Origin: Erigeron canadensis
Taxonomy: Eukaryota > Streptophyta > Magnoliopsida > Asterales > Asteraceae
Direction of reading: 5' to 3'
DNA: 64,000 nt
NCBI RefSeq assembly: GCF_010389155.1
Contig: NC_057769.1
Span: 29,760,735 to 29,824,734 of the forward strand
Shown piece after piece: positions 48,963-61,479 of this stretch (positions are counted from its first letter, which is position 1; each line of letters begins with the position of its first letter). The notes under the pieces are model-generated. The model worked only from the letters and a program-made list of their open reading frames with translations. It had not been told where the DNA came from and ran no database searches. Made by a program: the position numbers and the translations under genes.

Positions 48963-51900
48963 ATGGCAAACAGCAGTCCTTCCACACTGGGCTTTCCCAA
49001 ACTCTATTCCCAAACAAGATTTACCAAAAAGATTCCAACTTTACAATTGGGTCTTCCAAGAAAAACATGGGTTCCTTTTAATGTTTCAAAAAAACAAAGC
49101 ATAATAACAAGAAGAAATATAAAATTATCAATTTCATCATGTTTGGTTGATAGTACTTCTAGAAGTGTTGAAGCAGTTAGCCCCAAAGTTAAGGTGGAAA
49201 CATGGTATTGTCTTATTTCATTTCTTAAAGTTTTGTTGGTACTATTGATGATTATATATTGTAAGTTTAATTTGTTATGTGTCTCTAAGCAGTATGTTTA
49301 GACCGTCTATATCTCGCCTCCCCATACCGTGTCTACTACGGGATTGGACATTGTTGTTGTTGTCATAGTTTCCTATGTGTTTGTATCAATGAATTTGATA
49401 TTGTTTGGTCAAATTTGAAATGTTTAGAAGTGAGTGTTTGTGGTGATGTTTTTTTTTTTTATAAAAAAAATACTAATTTAGGTCTCAAATACATAATATT
49501 TCAGAAGTTGAGCTTAATTAGAAGTTTCTATAAGATAAGCCAATTTTTGAGGGGGAAAAAGGGTTAAAAGAGTATGGCACACAAACATTTCAACTTTACC
49601 AAATTTCTCGTTTCGGGTATAGTCAATTTGAGGTATTCTGATGTTTCTTTACAGTAAGAAAGGGACTTGAATAATGTCTTAGATTAACTCGTTTTCCCCT
49701 TAATGTGGTTATTCCTTAAAGAAATGATAAGCACATAGTATGGGTCATTTGCTGCAGAACATTACTAAAAGAAGTTGTTCTTGTTTGTGTTGTAGTGTGT
49801 GGAACTGGAAAGGCTATTCTATTCGGTATCAGTATGCTGGGAGCAGTGGCCCTGCATTGGTCTTGGTTCATGGTTTCGGAGCAAACAGGTCCACCATCAT
49901 TCATATTTTGCTTCTCGTCAACTGTATGATATAGGTATTAACTGCATTATAATACAAATCAAATCTTGTGCTAATGGCCTATATATAGTTCACAGTCTTT
50001 GTATTTCCACATTTCTTTTCTTGATTATATTGAATGTCAAATCATCAATATTTTAAGTTACTTTTTATAAATGTCCTGATAATAGTTTGTTAACTTCGGT
50101 AGTTTGGTATTTATGTATTTTGTCTTCTATGGAATGTTGCATAATGCATCTTTGAGCTGTTTTTTTCTTCAAATACTTTCTAAACTTCAACTTGCTATTT
50201 TCACAGTGACCATTGGAGGAAAAACATTCCAGTTCTTGCAGAATCACATAGGGTATACTCAATTGATCTTATTGGTTATGGTTACTCTGATAAACCAAAT
50301 CCTCGTGAGCTTGGAGATGCTCCTTTCTATACATTTGAGACATGGGGCTCTCAGTTAAATGACTTTTGTACAAACATAGTAAAAGATGAAGCGTTCTTTG
50401 TCTGCAATTCAATTGGAGGTAGCCATCATTTGTTAGTATGAAATATATATACATCGTTAATCATAAATTAACATGCCAAGGCCTTATTTAGAGGGTGGTT
50501 GGCCTTGCGTCATGAAACTGATTATCCATTTTAACAACTTATGATTATCTGATATTCTGATTACTCCGACTTCTACTCCTATTTAATAAGGTGGTCTAAG
50601 ATGTTTACAAAATTGTCATTTTATATCAAGAGGGCTTAAACATCTGATTATTACAACTCTATGCAGAAAAATCACACCCAAAAGCTCTTTAATATGGCCT
50701 GTCTTATGATAGCTGATTAATATGGGGTTGCATTAATTACAACTTTATCATATGCCAATGGGGTTGGTGGCTCATTGGCAAGGTCTTTGACCTTGGGAAA
50801 ATTCACCTGGATTCGAGTCCCACTTCTCACATTTGTGAGAGTAGATTATTTGCGGGGTTTTCGGAAGTCCCAGGTTGCATCCTAGGCATTTGTGTAGTGT
50901 AGGAGTAGGAATAAAGTAGATTGCCCTTCAAAAAAATAAAATAAAGCATATCATGTGCCATGTGTAGGACTTGTTGGTCTTCAGGCAGCAGTGATGGATC
51001 CAAGCATCTGTAAGGGGATAGTACTTTTAAACATCTCTCTCCGTATGCTTCATATAACAAAACAACCATGGTTTGGGAGACCCTTGATCAGATCTTTTCA
51101 GAACTTATTGAGGTAAATGTCAAATTAAGTCTTAAACTTTCTAGTTGATTATATTGAAGTTATGAATCTTATGCTCCTTTGTATCAGGAATACCCCTGTG
51201 GGAAAATTCTTCTTCCAAACCGTTGCCACACCAGAGTCAGTTAGAAATATTCTTTGCCAGGTAATACTGAATACATACACTAGGCATAATAACTTCCACA
51301 AGAACATATGCAATTAAGTGCATAACTTTATGCAGTGTTACCATGACACTTCCCAAGTGACGGAAGAACTAGTTGACTCAATTCTCCGCCCTGGGCTTGA
51401 GCCTGGTGCTGCTGATGTGTTTCTTGAGTTTATCTGTTATTCCGATGGACCTCTTCCGGAAGAACTACTGCCTCAAGTAAAGGTTGAATATTTTTTACCC
51501 TTATTGTAAAAATGTTTCTCCTGCCCCTACCCACCCCTTGAGGAACTGTGATAGTTTCAGGCCCCTTCTTTGTGATTTAACTTGCTGTGATTTATGGGAT
51601 TCAAGATTTGTAATTGAAAGGAAAAATTACGGAAGAAAAATGTGGGGAAAAGACTTACAGTTTCATTAAACTATTGAGGCTATAAATAGCCCTTTCAACT
51701 TACAACGTGGAATAACTGACAATACTAAAACTGCTACTTTACTCCTAATTACCTGGTCAAACAATGACCACATTAGTCCTACGTGCATAAGCAAAACCAT
51801 ACTAAAATAACTTGCAAATTAACTGCCTAGATAAACTGGAATTTCAAACTAGAGTCATACTAATTAAAATGTCACTTTGACTTGTTGACCCGAAATCAAA

Positions 51901-52987
51901 ATTAACCCAACAAACTGATGATATCTTTGATGTTTGTGCAGTGTCCTGTGCTGGTAGTATGGGGTGACAAAGATCCTTGGGAACCCATTGAACTTGGAAG
52001 AGCTTATGGAAATTTTGACTCTGTTGAAGATTTTGTTGCCCTCCCTGATGTTGGTCATTGCCCTCAGGTAACACTCCAACTATTATTTTAAAGGCAGATG
52101 GGATAGGGGAGAATAATAGTATTCATGACTAGTCTTAAACTTAGACATGACTGTTCCTTAAAAGTGCGGTTTCATTTTTTTAAAAAGTTCTGCAAACACT
52201 AAAAGTTGAAGGCTAAATGAAGTCAAATTTACTGTCTAAGATAGGACATAATTTGCATAAACTGAATAGAATGAAACCAAAGTTCTTAAAATTTCGAAAA
52301 CCCCTAAAAATAAGAGCTTAAATGATAGAAATTTGGCTCGTCCTGGCCAAAATGTAAGTTTTTTTTAGCCTCATGCCTCACATCAACATATTAATTGTAT
52401 GGGTCAGTCAGTTGGGCTATCGTCTATTTACTTATATTTTTGGGAATTTCGATAGGAATCATATCAGTTTGTAGTCTTGTTTCTAGCATGTCTTGTACAT
52501 TAGGTTGACGAAGTGATTTGATCTTTCAGACAATCAAAGAATTTTTTGACTTTTAATTGCATAGAAACCGTTCATCTTAAGATAATGCAAAATGAAGAGA
52601 AAAAATTTCCTGGGGGCTCGAGCTGGTCCTTGGTGGAGGTCAATAGGGTTCACAGGGCCACATGGTCTGGTTTCCCGACGACATTAAACTTTTTTGTGTA
52701 GAAAACGGCTAATTTGAATGTACAGTTTATCCAATTCATAGCAATTTTTTGGCCCTTATTATGTGAATGATAGTTAGCTTGATATAGAAATCCAAATACT
52801 GTTTTTTTTAGTGATAGGACTATAGGAGTGTTGTTGAATAGATGTGACACTTGTCGTTAGTCATGTGAACACAATAACAATCACAATATTCTAATGATCT
52901 CTCATTTCCTTGCAGGATGAAGCGCCACATTTGGTGAACCCATTAGTCGAGTCTTTTGTAGCACGTCATGCGACAATGAAAAGCTAA
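48963..52987 (+). CDS. Plastid-targeted alpha/beta-hydrolase
   Basis: The exons are 48963-49204, 49796-49888, 50207-50418, 50968-51112, 51188-51260, 51336-51482, 51942-52067 and 52916-52987, giving 369 residues. The first 70 or so are Ser/Thr/Lys/Arg-rich and poor in acids, like a chloroplast transit peptide. The fold begins at VWNWKGYSIRYQY. The oxyanion-hole motif is HGFGANSDHW. The nucleophile Ser sits in FFVCNSIGGLVG, the acid Asp in VVWGDKDPWEP and the catalytic His in DVGHCPQDEAPH. All three are present, so the enzyme should be active. It belongs to the group of plant plastid hydrolases that includes chlorophyll-dephytylating enzymes, but its own substrate cannot be read from sequence. 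Intron 3 has a SINE 18 bp from the exon 4 acceptor side, and intron 6 carries a solo LTR. Confidence 0.93.
49300..49362 (+). mobile_element. SINE 3' fragment, family E
   Basis: Within hydrolase intron 1, CGCCTCCCCATACCGTG, then ACGGGATTGG and a (TTG)n end, match the 3' part of the SINE at 34589-34821 read on its own strand. It is a 5'-truncated or decayed copy. Confidence 0.5.
50758..50950 (+). mobile_element. SINE (tRNA-derived), family A, in hydrolase intron 3
   Basis: Box A-like GTGGCTCATTGGCAAGG and box B GATTCGAGTCCC lie in the first 65 bp. The tail is GATTGCCCTTCA followed by A-rich sequence. Target copies are TCATATGCCA (50748-50757) and TCATGTGCCA (50951-50960), with one difference. 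The right copy ends 5 bp before the acceptor AG of exon 4 (50966-50967). Confidence 0.9.
51549..51912 (-). mobile_element. Solo LTR in hydrolase intron 6
   Basis: Read on the minus strand the element starts TGTTGGGTTAATTTTGATTT and ends GAAACTATCA. It is bordered by the 5-bp duplication AACTG (51544-51548 and 51913-51917). Start, TATA-like GGCTATTTATAG and the region after it correspond to the solo LTR at 4196-4642, though length (364 against 447 bp) and the 3' end differ. It has no internal domain. Confidence 0.82.
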
Positions 52988-54400
52988 CTTTCGGTATATA
53001 CCACTTAAGTTATATATGCAATGACAACCGAAGAGAAATACATAATTATTGTTTCTCTGAAATGGAGCACAAAATCCTATCATAAAAGACACATTTTGTA
53101 CCCCCAAAGCGCTACTTTCTGTACTCATCAAACATAATAGAATATTGTAATCGTTGTGAATTGCTTGTCCATAATAGAAGAACATACAGGTGATATTGTC
53201 AATAAAGAACCCTTATCGGCTTAGCTTGATCAAAGCATTGCATCAGATATAACAGATCCCAACCAAGACTTTCCACAGGGGTTCCCCTGGCCTCAACAAA
53301 TGACTACAATGATGTACCAACTTCTGGGAACCTTGGCACTCAGACAACTAGCGCCTCCAGAACCATAGATTCGTTACCACCTGAACACTAACTCACTGGT
53401 TCTAAACAGATCCACGGTTCTGATCCCACCAACTCCTGCAATGAACCTCGGATCACAAGAAAAGATCTACGTGGGCCCACAGTTGACGCTGTCAATGCTC
53501 CCATGCCCTCGATAGGATTTCATAAATCCGGAGCCAACAAGACCTCAACTTCGACAAATCCCCACCTGAGTCATCAATTATGATTTAACCAGTTGTACGA
53601 CTGATTCACCTGGTCCATTTTTCATAACCCGTTTATGCGCTATTTGCCGATCTCCATGAGACAAGAAAGAATTAATTTTGTCAAATACTACATTCGAACC
53701 GATCCACATTAACCTATGAAAATTACCATAATGTTCTTTGAATTGAAGCACAAAACCTTACCAAAAAATACACTTTAATTTGTTGCATCCTCAAAATAAG
53801 TGTGAGTTAATCGTTATGAACTGTTTCCTAAGGTCCAGAATAGATATAGATATAAGAACATATAAGTAGTGATTTATGTAGAATTCTTATACATTGTTGG
53901 TTATTGAATATCTGGATCATGTGACGGTACAACGTTATTTTGACCACATATATATTTTGGCTAAGCTATTGCTTAGATGATCACATTTCATATAAACAAG
54001 AAAATGCAACTATAAAAGCTGCCGATAAATATGTACTAATCAAGCTCTCTTTCGAAAAACAATAAGTGATGCAAACACGTCATGATGAATCCACATTTTT
54101 AGTTGAACAAACACACATAGAAAATGGTGATGTAAATGGCCTAATGGATGTATCAAAATCTAGACTAATATGTCATCATATCAAAAGAAACACCATTCGC
54201 CTTTAATACTACCAGTTAACAAACAATAATAGGCATAGACATCCTCAAAACTATATTCCAATCGCAACTTCTTCTTCAAGGACGACATGGATACTGAATC
54301 GAAAGATACATGTACTCGCGAAATTTTTTCTTTGAGAAGGATTCAATCAGTTGGATTGAATATATATGTATGCAATGTAAATGCAAGTTATATTTGTTGA
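52988..54400. other. Hydrolase 3' flank with a GC-richer insert between direct repeats
   Basis: About 53025-53215 and 53705-53895 are diverged direct repeats; both hold GAGCACAAA or AAGCACAAA, CCTCA or CCCCA, TCGTTRTGAA and AGAACATA. Between them, 53220-53640 is richer in G+C. It reads in one frame as a broken gag-like phrase (QQMTTMMYQLLGTLALRQ). It may be a decayed retroelement or a duplicated 3' flank with an insertion. No intact gene. Confidence 0.4.
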
Positions 54401-54430
54401 AGAAATAAAAGAGGGTGGAAGTTGGGGTTT

Positions 54431-54441
54431 GTCCCACATTG
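54431..54441 (+). promoter_or_regulatory. Upstream sequence element (USE) of the U5 snRNA gene
   Basis: GTCCCACATTG differs at one base from the plant snRNA consensus RTCCCACATCG. It ends 34 bp before the TATA box. That four-turn spacing is the one used by RNA polymerase II snRNA genes, against about 24 bp for polymerase III. Confidence 0.9.
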
Positions 54442-54475
54442 GCTGTTGAAGGAAAGCAAGGAGAGTGCTGGAGGT

Positions 54476-54482
54476 TATAAAA
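54476..54482 (+). promoter_or_regulatory. TATA box of the U5 snRNA gene
   Basis: TATAAAA sits about 33 bp upstream of the expected U5 start and at the right distance from the USE. Confidence 0.85.
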
Positions 54483-54509
54483 CCAAAGGAGAGGAGGACA
54501 TGAAAAGGC

Positions 54510-54634
54510 ACGGAGCCACGCAATGAGCACAAAGCGAACTATTCTTTCGCCTTTTACTAAAGAATACCGTGTGCTCGTTGTTTAAAGTGGCATACGCTTA
54601 TTTTTGGAGAGCCTTTTCTTTGTTAAAGGCTCCT
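54510..54634 (+). ncRNA. U5: U5 spliceosomal snRNA
   Basis: The invariant loop I sequence CGCCTTTTACT is closed by the perfect stem TATTCTTT / AAAGAATA. Below it, GAGCAC pairs with GTGCTC. Downstream are the Sm-protein site ATTTTTGG (54600-54607) and a terminal hairpin with perfect stem GAGCCTTT / AAAGGCTC. These are all the parts of U5, which holds the 5' and 3' exons together in the spliceosome. USE and TATA precede it at polymerase II spacing. Downstream, CATTTCTCAGTTTTAAG (about 54638-54654) resembles the plant snRNA 3'-end signal. The exact 5' end (near 54510) is inferred from TATA distance. Everything needed for function is present, so this is probably an active gene rather than a retrocopy. 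Confidence 0.93.
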
Positions 54635-54637
54635 ACC

Positions 54638-54654
54638 ATTTCTCAGTTTTAAGT
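54638..54654 (+). terminator. Probable snRNA 3'-end formation signal
   Basis: CATTTCTCAGTTTTAAG fits the plant 3' box pattern (CA, a short spacer, then AGTNNAA) with one extra base. It lies a few bases after the U5 terminal hairpin. Confidence 0.55.
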
Positions 54655-56459
54655 TTTTTGCTTTGAAAAATTATTTTAAATCTTTTCTTCTTTATTTTGA
54701 GAATCTGGCTAATTCCATTTCTTAGTTTTTGAGGTCTATTTTAAATCTTTTGTTTTTTTTTTTTGTAGAATCTTTATATTAAACCTTTAATTTTATTGAC
54801 AACAGTGACTGTTTGATATTTTGGCTAGGCTACTATCTATATACGACATATTGGACCAATTAATGATTGTATAATCTCATATAGTGGGCTCAAGTACGGC
54901 CTGTTAAATATTTTGACTTTTGAGAATTTAAGTCTTCAAGTCTCACTAGTTTTAACCCTTTTTTTCGTGAATTTTCATTCAATTTTGGTTGGTCCAAAAT
55001 TATTTTATTTTTTACTTCATGTTTTAAGGGTTAAATCTTACAATCAAACTGATGAAAAGAACCAACAGGCTGAGCTATGAAATACATGTTTATATTCGTT
55101 AACTAGAGAGTTAAACAAGCAAGGTTGTAACTTGTCGTCTTCAATCGAACCAAGATGCTTTCATAACCAGATTGACCTTCATATGAAGCAATCCAACTCT
55201 TGCCATCATTCAAATTGTTTGGGAGCCAAAAAGATTTCATTAGATTTTGATGACCAAAGTTGTAATATAAGATTGTTTAATCAAGTATAAATCAAAAAGA
55301 CTTGTCTTGTACTCTTATTATGTGATTAATGCATCTAAAGCTAGATTTAATTCTATATAAATAAGCTAAATCGGTTTGTTTAAGGTGTTATCATTCTTGA
55401 CCATTTCCTTAGAAAAGCAAATGAAGTTTACAATAATTCTAAAGTTCCAAATCCAAGATATTAGTTTAAGATTACAAAGGATTTACTTTATGTCATTAAA
55501 TAACTGTTAGGACTTGGTAAATGTTAATTTGTAGCCAAAAAACAACACACAGAAAAACAATGACATATGAGTCATGTTGGGCAAAGATTATCTTGAATTG
55601 GTCATCAGTCTACTTATGGCAATACAAACCATATAAATAAATTGCACATATAAAGGAAAAAGTAAGAGAGATAAAATGTTGATTCTGGATTAGAGGATCT
55701 TCTCATGGTGGATTTTCTTCTAGTAGAGATAATCGGATGAGCTAGTAACGTGTCAATAATCTCAATTTGCCATTAAAATTAGAGTTAAAATGTTGATTCA
55801 TAAACAGACATTGTCACACACTTTCATATTATATAATAACTACTAGAAGAGAAATGGGTCACAGCAAATATTAGAAACTGTATTTACATGCTCTCTAACA
55901 CACGGTTTCCAAATGTAAATGAGACCTTCATTTCATATATATAATTTTTAATGATCAGTTGGAACATTGACTTGTCATAGAGTCAACCCATAAGCAAAAC
56001 ATAACCAATTTCCACGAATATATCATGCAAGTCTAATGTAATTACTTGTTTCTTGAAATCTTAGTACAAGTTATCATGTAACCGTTATTGTAACCTATCC
56101 TAAGAAGGAACTAACAGCTGGTTTGGGCAAAGTACAACCATACTTGCATATAGTCCAACATGAATTGGCTACTTGTGCAAATCGTGTATGCAATCTACAC
56201 TTTTAACTTATTAATAAATAATAAGACAAACCCATGTATCAAAAACAAAAAAAAAGACCACAAAAATTGAATCTTTTTCCATCCAATGGTAAAAAAAGAG
56301 TATATTCAATAATACTCTTGTAAATTTACAACTTCTTATCAAACTTATAACTTATATCTATACAAAACTATATACATGATATCAACATATGAACATTACA
56401 AAGAATGCAAAAAATTACCTATGGTTAATTTACTATGAACACTACTATACAGTAACAAA
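54655..56459. other. Intergenic between U5 and the IQM gene 3' end
   Basis: AT-rich; no gene, repeat boundary or RNA signal recognised. The last 150 bp are likely the IQM 3' UTR on the minus strand. Confidence 0.5.
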
Positions 56460-58711
56460 CTAATCTGAAATTTCACCTGATGTAACTAGATTAATCGATC
56501 CAGTATTCAAAGGGGACGATTGTGTTCTATAAGGGCGACTGTTTTTTCTATCGAACGACTTTTTGCTTCTTGGAGACAAATTCTCTTGTTCTAACGCCTG
56601 TGATTGTAGCTCTGTTGGATAGTCTCTCAAACAACCAATTCGAGGTCCTGCCCCTGTGCTCCATTTGCACGAAAGCTGCCTTCCTAATTGAAAAGACTTT
56701 GTTTCTTTATGTGAATCGATTCTTTGAAAGATAGATTCTTTAGAAACTGTTTCTTCCATGTCTGGTTCATGTTCGTCGTCTGAGTAACTATCTTCTGATG
56801 AGTGATTTTGGGCCATAAAACTCACAATCAAATCGTTGTTTTTTGGTATTTCAACACTTAACCTTCTGGTAAAACTGTTGGGTAGTCTCGGCTTCTTTTG
56901 TTCCTCAATGGTTTTCTCTGAGGTATCTTCTTCTTCGGATGAGTGAGTTCTTACACAAACAAGACTATCTTGTTCGCCAGTATAGTCTTTATCGTCATCA
57001 TCAATAGAATCCATCTGAGATTATAGCAAGGATGTGAGAATCGAATCTTCATTATTCAAAACAGAACAGAAAGAACTGATTCAGGTATCGGTTTTTACCT
57101 TTACATCAGAAGTATCCACATCATTTTCATCAAGGAATGAAATGAAATCTTGAAAATTCTCTTGGGTAGGAAGATAGTGACCGCTGTGAGGCCAGACAGC
57201 CTGCGGCAAAAAACAAGACTTATTTACATATCTAATACGTTTTTATAGCAAAATTAAAAAAAAAAAAAAAAAAAAATGATACAAAAAAAAAGAAAAGAAA
57301 ATATACCTTAAGAACACCTTTCTCAGCAATAATTCTTCCTGCAGCCAAAGTGGCTCCTCCTGACAAAAAACTTGAATGTTGAAATGAACCTTTCTTCTTG
57401 ACCCCAACATATAAAGTCTTGGTTGTACTTAGAACAAATATCCACTTTGCCCCTTTTGTCTGACCCGTGGTATCGATGAACTCTCCAGTTTGTTTGTACA
57501 AAAGCTTCCCATTTTCCATCGCTACTTCATACGCTTTTCTCTCCATCTACATAAGAAAACAGAACACAAATCTTGGTAAGATTTCTTTTTCTGGATTAAA
57601 TCACAAAAGTACCTTTAAGACAAAAGGAGAAATATGTACCGGGCCAAGATATCTGATGCATTGTTGTTGTAGTTTTGTTCTAGAACACTTTTCAACAAGA
57701 TTCACTTCTTTGCCTTCTCCTATATCCAACCTGCATTTTCAAATACAAAAGGTTCAGTTTATAAAGATTACAAATATAACCATCTCATAAAGTTCAAGCT
57801 TTGTGATATGTTACTTACCAGTAAAAGAAGGGTTCTTTGCTTTCAGAGTGCAGCCATTTCAAGTAATAGAATTGAAGATTGTGGCCATAACGATGTCTTG
57901 GATCGATCTGCATCCATAAACGATGAAAAATTAAGAAAAAAAATCCGAATGTGCATAAATTGAGTAAAGAATTAAGAAGAAATGTCTTTTTTTTCACTTA
58001 CTGCCTCAAGCCAGTGCTGCAAAGCAAGCTTTTGGGCTTTGCAGTTTTTCGACAATCCTTTTCCAACCTGCAAAATTCAAGAAAAACTTCATAAGCAATT
58101 TAATTCAACATATTAATTTGTTCATATTGAATTCTTATGGGTATCACTTTTGAATGTACCTTTGCAGCTCTTGTTCTTGCTCTGGCCCAACGTGATATAG
58201 CGGATTCATGTTTATTGATATCGAAGAACGATATAGAACTCCTTTTGAGTTCTGCAGACTCTAACACCTTCCACCTAAAATACACATAGAAACTGCATTA
58301 GCAAAATTAGAGATAACAGAATTGCTATATTAAAAGTAATTGAACAAGTTTAAGTACTAACCAGCTTTGTTCAATCGAAACTGCACAATCTGCTAGCTTT
58401 CTTCGTGTACGAAAACTTTTATACACTTTTTGCAACTTTATGGCGGCCTCATCTTTGGGGCTACCCAAATCAGTAGACAATTCCAATCTTGGAGATTCGG
58501 GGTAACTTTCGTTCTTTTTGGTCAAAGATTCTTGAACCAAATTTTCTTGTGGACACACATACTTCATTAAACTTTCGGAATTATCTTGCCTCTTGAAACT
58601 AATTGATCTGACCAACTTTTTAGCTTCATTTTCTTGTAGGAAACTAAGAGATGCCAAACTAGTTCCCAAATCTGCACAGTCAGCGAATAGGCACGAAATC
58701 GATAAACCCAT
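56460..58711 (-). CDS. IQM-family calmodulin-binding protein
   Basis: The exons, in gene order, are 58711-58362, 58274-58160, 58067-58002, 57907-57819, 57730-57640, 57546-57307, 57200-57099 and 57014-56460. They join in phase to 535 residues. A single IQ-like motif ([20 protein letters not shown], about 89-108) should bind calmodulin independently of calcium. The family core follows: [85 protein letters not shown] and [10 protein letters not shown]. The C-terminal exon is long, acidic and Ser-rich ([23 protein letters not shown]), then basic at the end. Arabidopsis relatives act in stomatal movement, root growth and stress responses, but which member this equals is not decided. The ATG at 58711 is the first in frame in the exon. 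Confidence 0.94.
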
Positions 58712-60386
58712 GCAAGGTTAGAATCAATCTTGATCAATAGCTTATGAATGTTGATCTTCCTGTTACAAAAATCCATTAGTTTAGAATTTTTGATTAGATG
58801 AACAACAAAAAACTATAAGATATATCAAAAAGACATCTTTTTTAATTTATTTTATTGTGACAACTAGCTAGTAAGCCAACAAACACATACAATATGGTTT
58901 GTTAAAATGAGCTGTGATATGACATTAGAATTTGAACTACCAAAACTCATTTTTCATATACACTTAAAATAAAAGAAATGAGACATACATTCACATAAAT
59001 CATTAATAACAATATTAAACAATTCCAAGCAAACCCATGTAGCATATAACAAAATAAGGAGAACCCATGAAGCTTTTTAGCAGTTACTAAACATATATGG
59101 AAAGAAGAACCTTGCTCACTAGACCATTTCATAGGCATAAACCAAATAGTGTCAAAAACACGTCAACAACAACAATGCTCAATCCCAAGATAAACAGGAT
59201 TAAAAGGTGGTGAGATGTAAACAGTTAAAAACATAAATAAATTATGAAAGGAAACAAGATAATTAGGAAAATGAGAGAATGTTAACCTTATGAAGAGATA
59301 TATAGCTAGCTAGGTGGATGTTTGAAGATTGATGAACTTTTGAATTTGAATTTGAATGGTGGTGTGGTTCATCAATAATGCTTTTGTAATGAAATTTAGA
59401 TGAAATTATGGGATTATATGAAAATAGAGGAATTTGGTGTGGTATGGTGTGGTTGGCTAGTGTGATGGGAGTTACACACATATATAGGAATGAAATATTA
59501 CGTAGTTTCTTTGTATATATGCGTGTGAAAGGGGGATTGGGGTTGGCACGTGGATGGACTTTTGAAGTATCAATTCTTTTCCTATAATTTGGTTTCATTA
59601 TGTTCTTTTCTTCTATTTCTCATTTAATTAATCAAATTTCAAATGCTAATATCAATTAAGTAGGCTTTTTACTTGGTACAAATTGTTATAAATTATTGTT
59701 TGAACATAAAGTTAAAATATATGAATGAGAAACAAAAAAAATAAAACAAGAGAATTTAACATGGTTATTTCCAGTCATCAGATCGGTTTAATCCATAAAC
59801 ATGAATCAGTAATAATTTTTATTTTTTTTAATGAATATTAATGCCATATCAAAGTATTGGCCAGAGATAACAAATTGTATTTTAGACGAAATACGTTTTG
59901 TTAACCATATAAAAAGAAAAAGACGAAGAGGCAATGCAAATATGCAATGCCTATATATGTTGTTGGAAGATGTCAAAGTAAAGGTGAGTCAATATTGTCC
60001 AAGTAGTTTGCAAATTAAAGGGGCCACTTAATTAGGTTGACTGGTTCGACTTATCGCCACTGCTTATGTCATTACTGATTTCCATAACCCCCAAGGTGTG
60101 TAGTGTGTACTTTTCAATGCCTTTTTTAGCTTAACTCCCAAGCTTAATTTTGGTAGTTATTCAATATCTATACTTTTTAATTATGAAACTATGTAAACTG
60201 TCTTTATCGAATTATTAAATTATATACTTAAAATAACTGCAAATCGAGAAAAGGAAAACTTAATGTAAAAAGCTAGGCACAAAGTTTAAAATTTTTGACA
60301 AAAATGATGCGTTTATTGATATTGGTATGTAAAATGGTGTATATAAAAATTGTGTTGTCAAAATAGAGAACTTGTATATTGATAAA
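58712..60386. promoter_or_regulatory. Upstream region of the IQM gene
   Basis: A non-coding leader exon is likely, with an intron ending just before 58711, because plant IQM genes often have one; it cannot be fixed by eye. On the minus strand a TATA-like CTATATATG lies near 59479-59487. The small open frames at 59263-59598 and 59831-60031 look like chance. The remainder is AT-rich. Confidence 0.35.
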
Positions 60387-60817
60387 CTAGTTAATCAACC
60401 CGGTTTCAACCCGGGTTAACTGATAGACGTTTTGCAAATAAACCGAATGATACCCGGTAGCTTTACAATATGTTGTCGAAAAACAAAAAAAATGGAAACA
60501 AAAGTTGTATAGTCGTGGACACACGTTAAAACACATTTGGTTCGCAAAAAAAAAGTTATCGGGAAAAAAAAACATACCATAGTTTCTGCCTATTGTACGA
60601 AAAAATAAGGTGATTAAAATCTTAAATAATAATTTGGACATTTAATAAAAATCTATATTAATGATGCATATTTGAAAAAAAAATATATTAAAAAAATATA
60701 TTTTGAATTTTAAATAGAAAAATATGATGATGTCATAATTAAATTAAGGGGATTTATGGTAATACAAATTTTAAAAAATCTTATGTCATCACAATCTTTC
60801 TTTATTAATATAATAGA
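60387..60817 (-). mobile_element. Non-autonomous Helitron, family 1-like
   Basis: On the minus strand the element starts TCTATTATATTAATAAAG after an A. It ends with hairpin-forming AACCCGGGTTGAAACCGGGTT, then GATTAACTAG, before T. It is 431 bp with no coding capacity. The 3' two-thirds match 38611-38955. The ends resemble those of 14875-15326 and 37511-37918. Confidence 0.86.
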
Positions 60818-61479
60818 TGCGGAGGATTTTGGAATTTTATCTTGAACCACAATAGGCAAATGTTATTTGGGGGGTCAAATTATGTAATTGGAGGTACAAA
60901 TAAGGCACTTTGTCAAATGGGATCCAATAAATATGGCATGCGACTATGCGAGTATTTGATAAATTATTAGATTTGATGGGACACGAAACCGCATTTGAAG
61001 AATGCGTTTTGGGGTTATCTTCACTAGCATCCAACAAAAGAAAAACGATGTGAAGAAAGAACCTCATATATCAAATGATGTTTGAGCAGATAATCCAAAA
61101 CAATTTCGAACCGGTTCCTTAGTCTCATACCACATTGAAACTCACTTTCTGCAAACCATTACAAAATCAGTAACATTTTGTCAAATAAATTTCATATGAA
61201 GTCACAAATAAAACTTAATTTGGTACAGTGAGTATGGGATTGAGTTTTGAACCCACCACCCTGATGGGTTTGTATTTTATAGTATGTAATAGATAGATTT
61301 TAGTGATATTTAAAATACGCATATTGTATTAAATTTTATTTTAACTAATATTATTTGAATTTAATATATCGTTAAAACAATTTAGGTGAATTAAAGTTAA
61401 TAATTATAAAGATTTTTTAAATAGAAATTCTAATATAAAGTTAATCTAAATTAACAAATTGTAGATAAATTTTATTCAT

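Noticed and set aside
54408..54500. LTR or TRIM end suggested by TGTTGAAG and a TATA box
   Set aside because: The USE, spacing and U5 structure explain the sequence; no TG...CA pair or duplication was found.
59831..60031. 66-codon frame upstream of the IQM gene
   Set aside because: AT-driven, without recognisable domain, conserved start or neighbouring exons.
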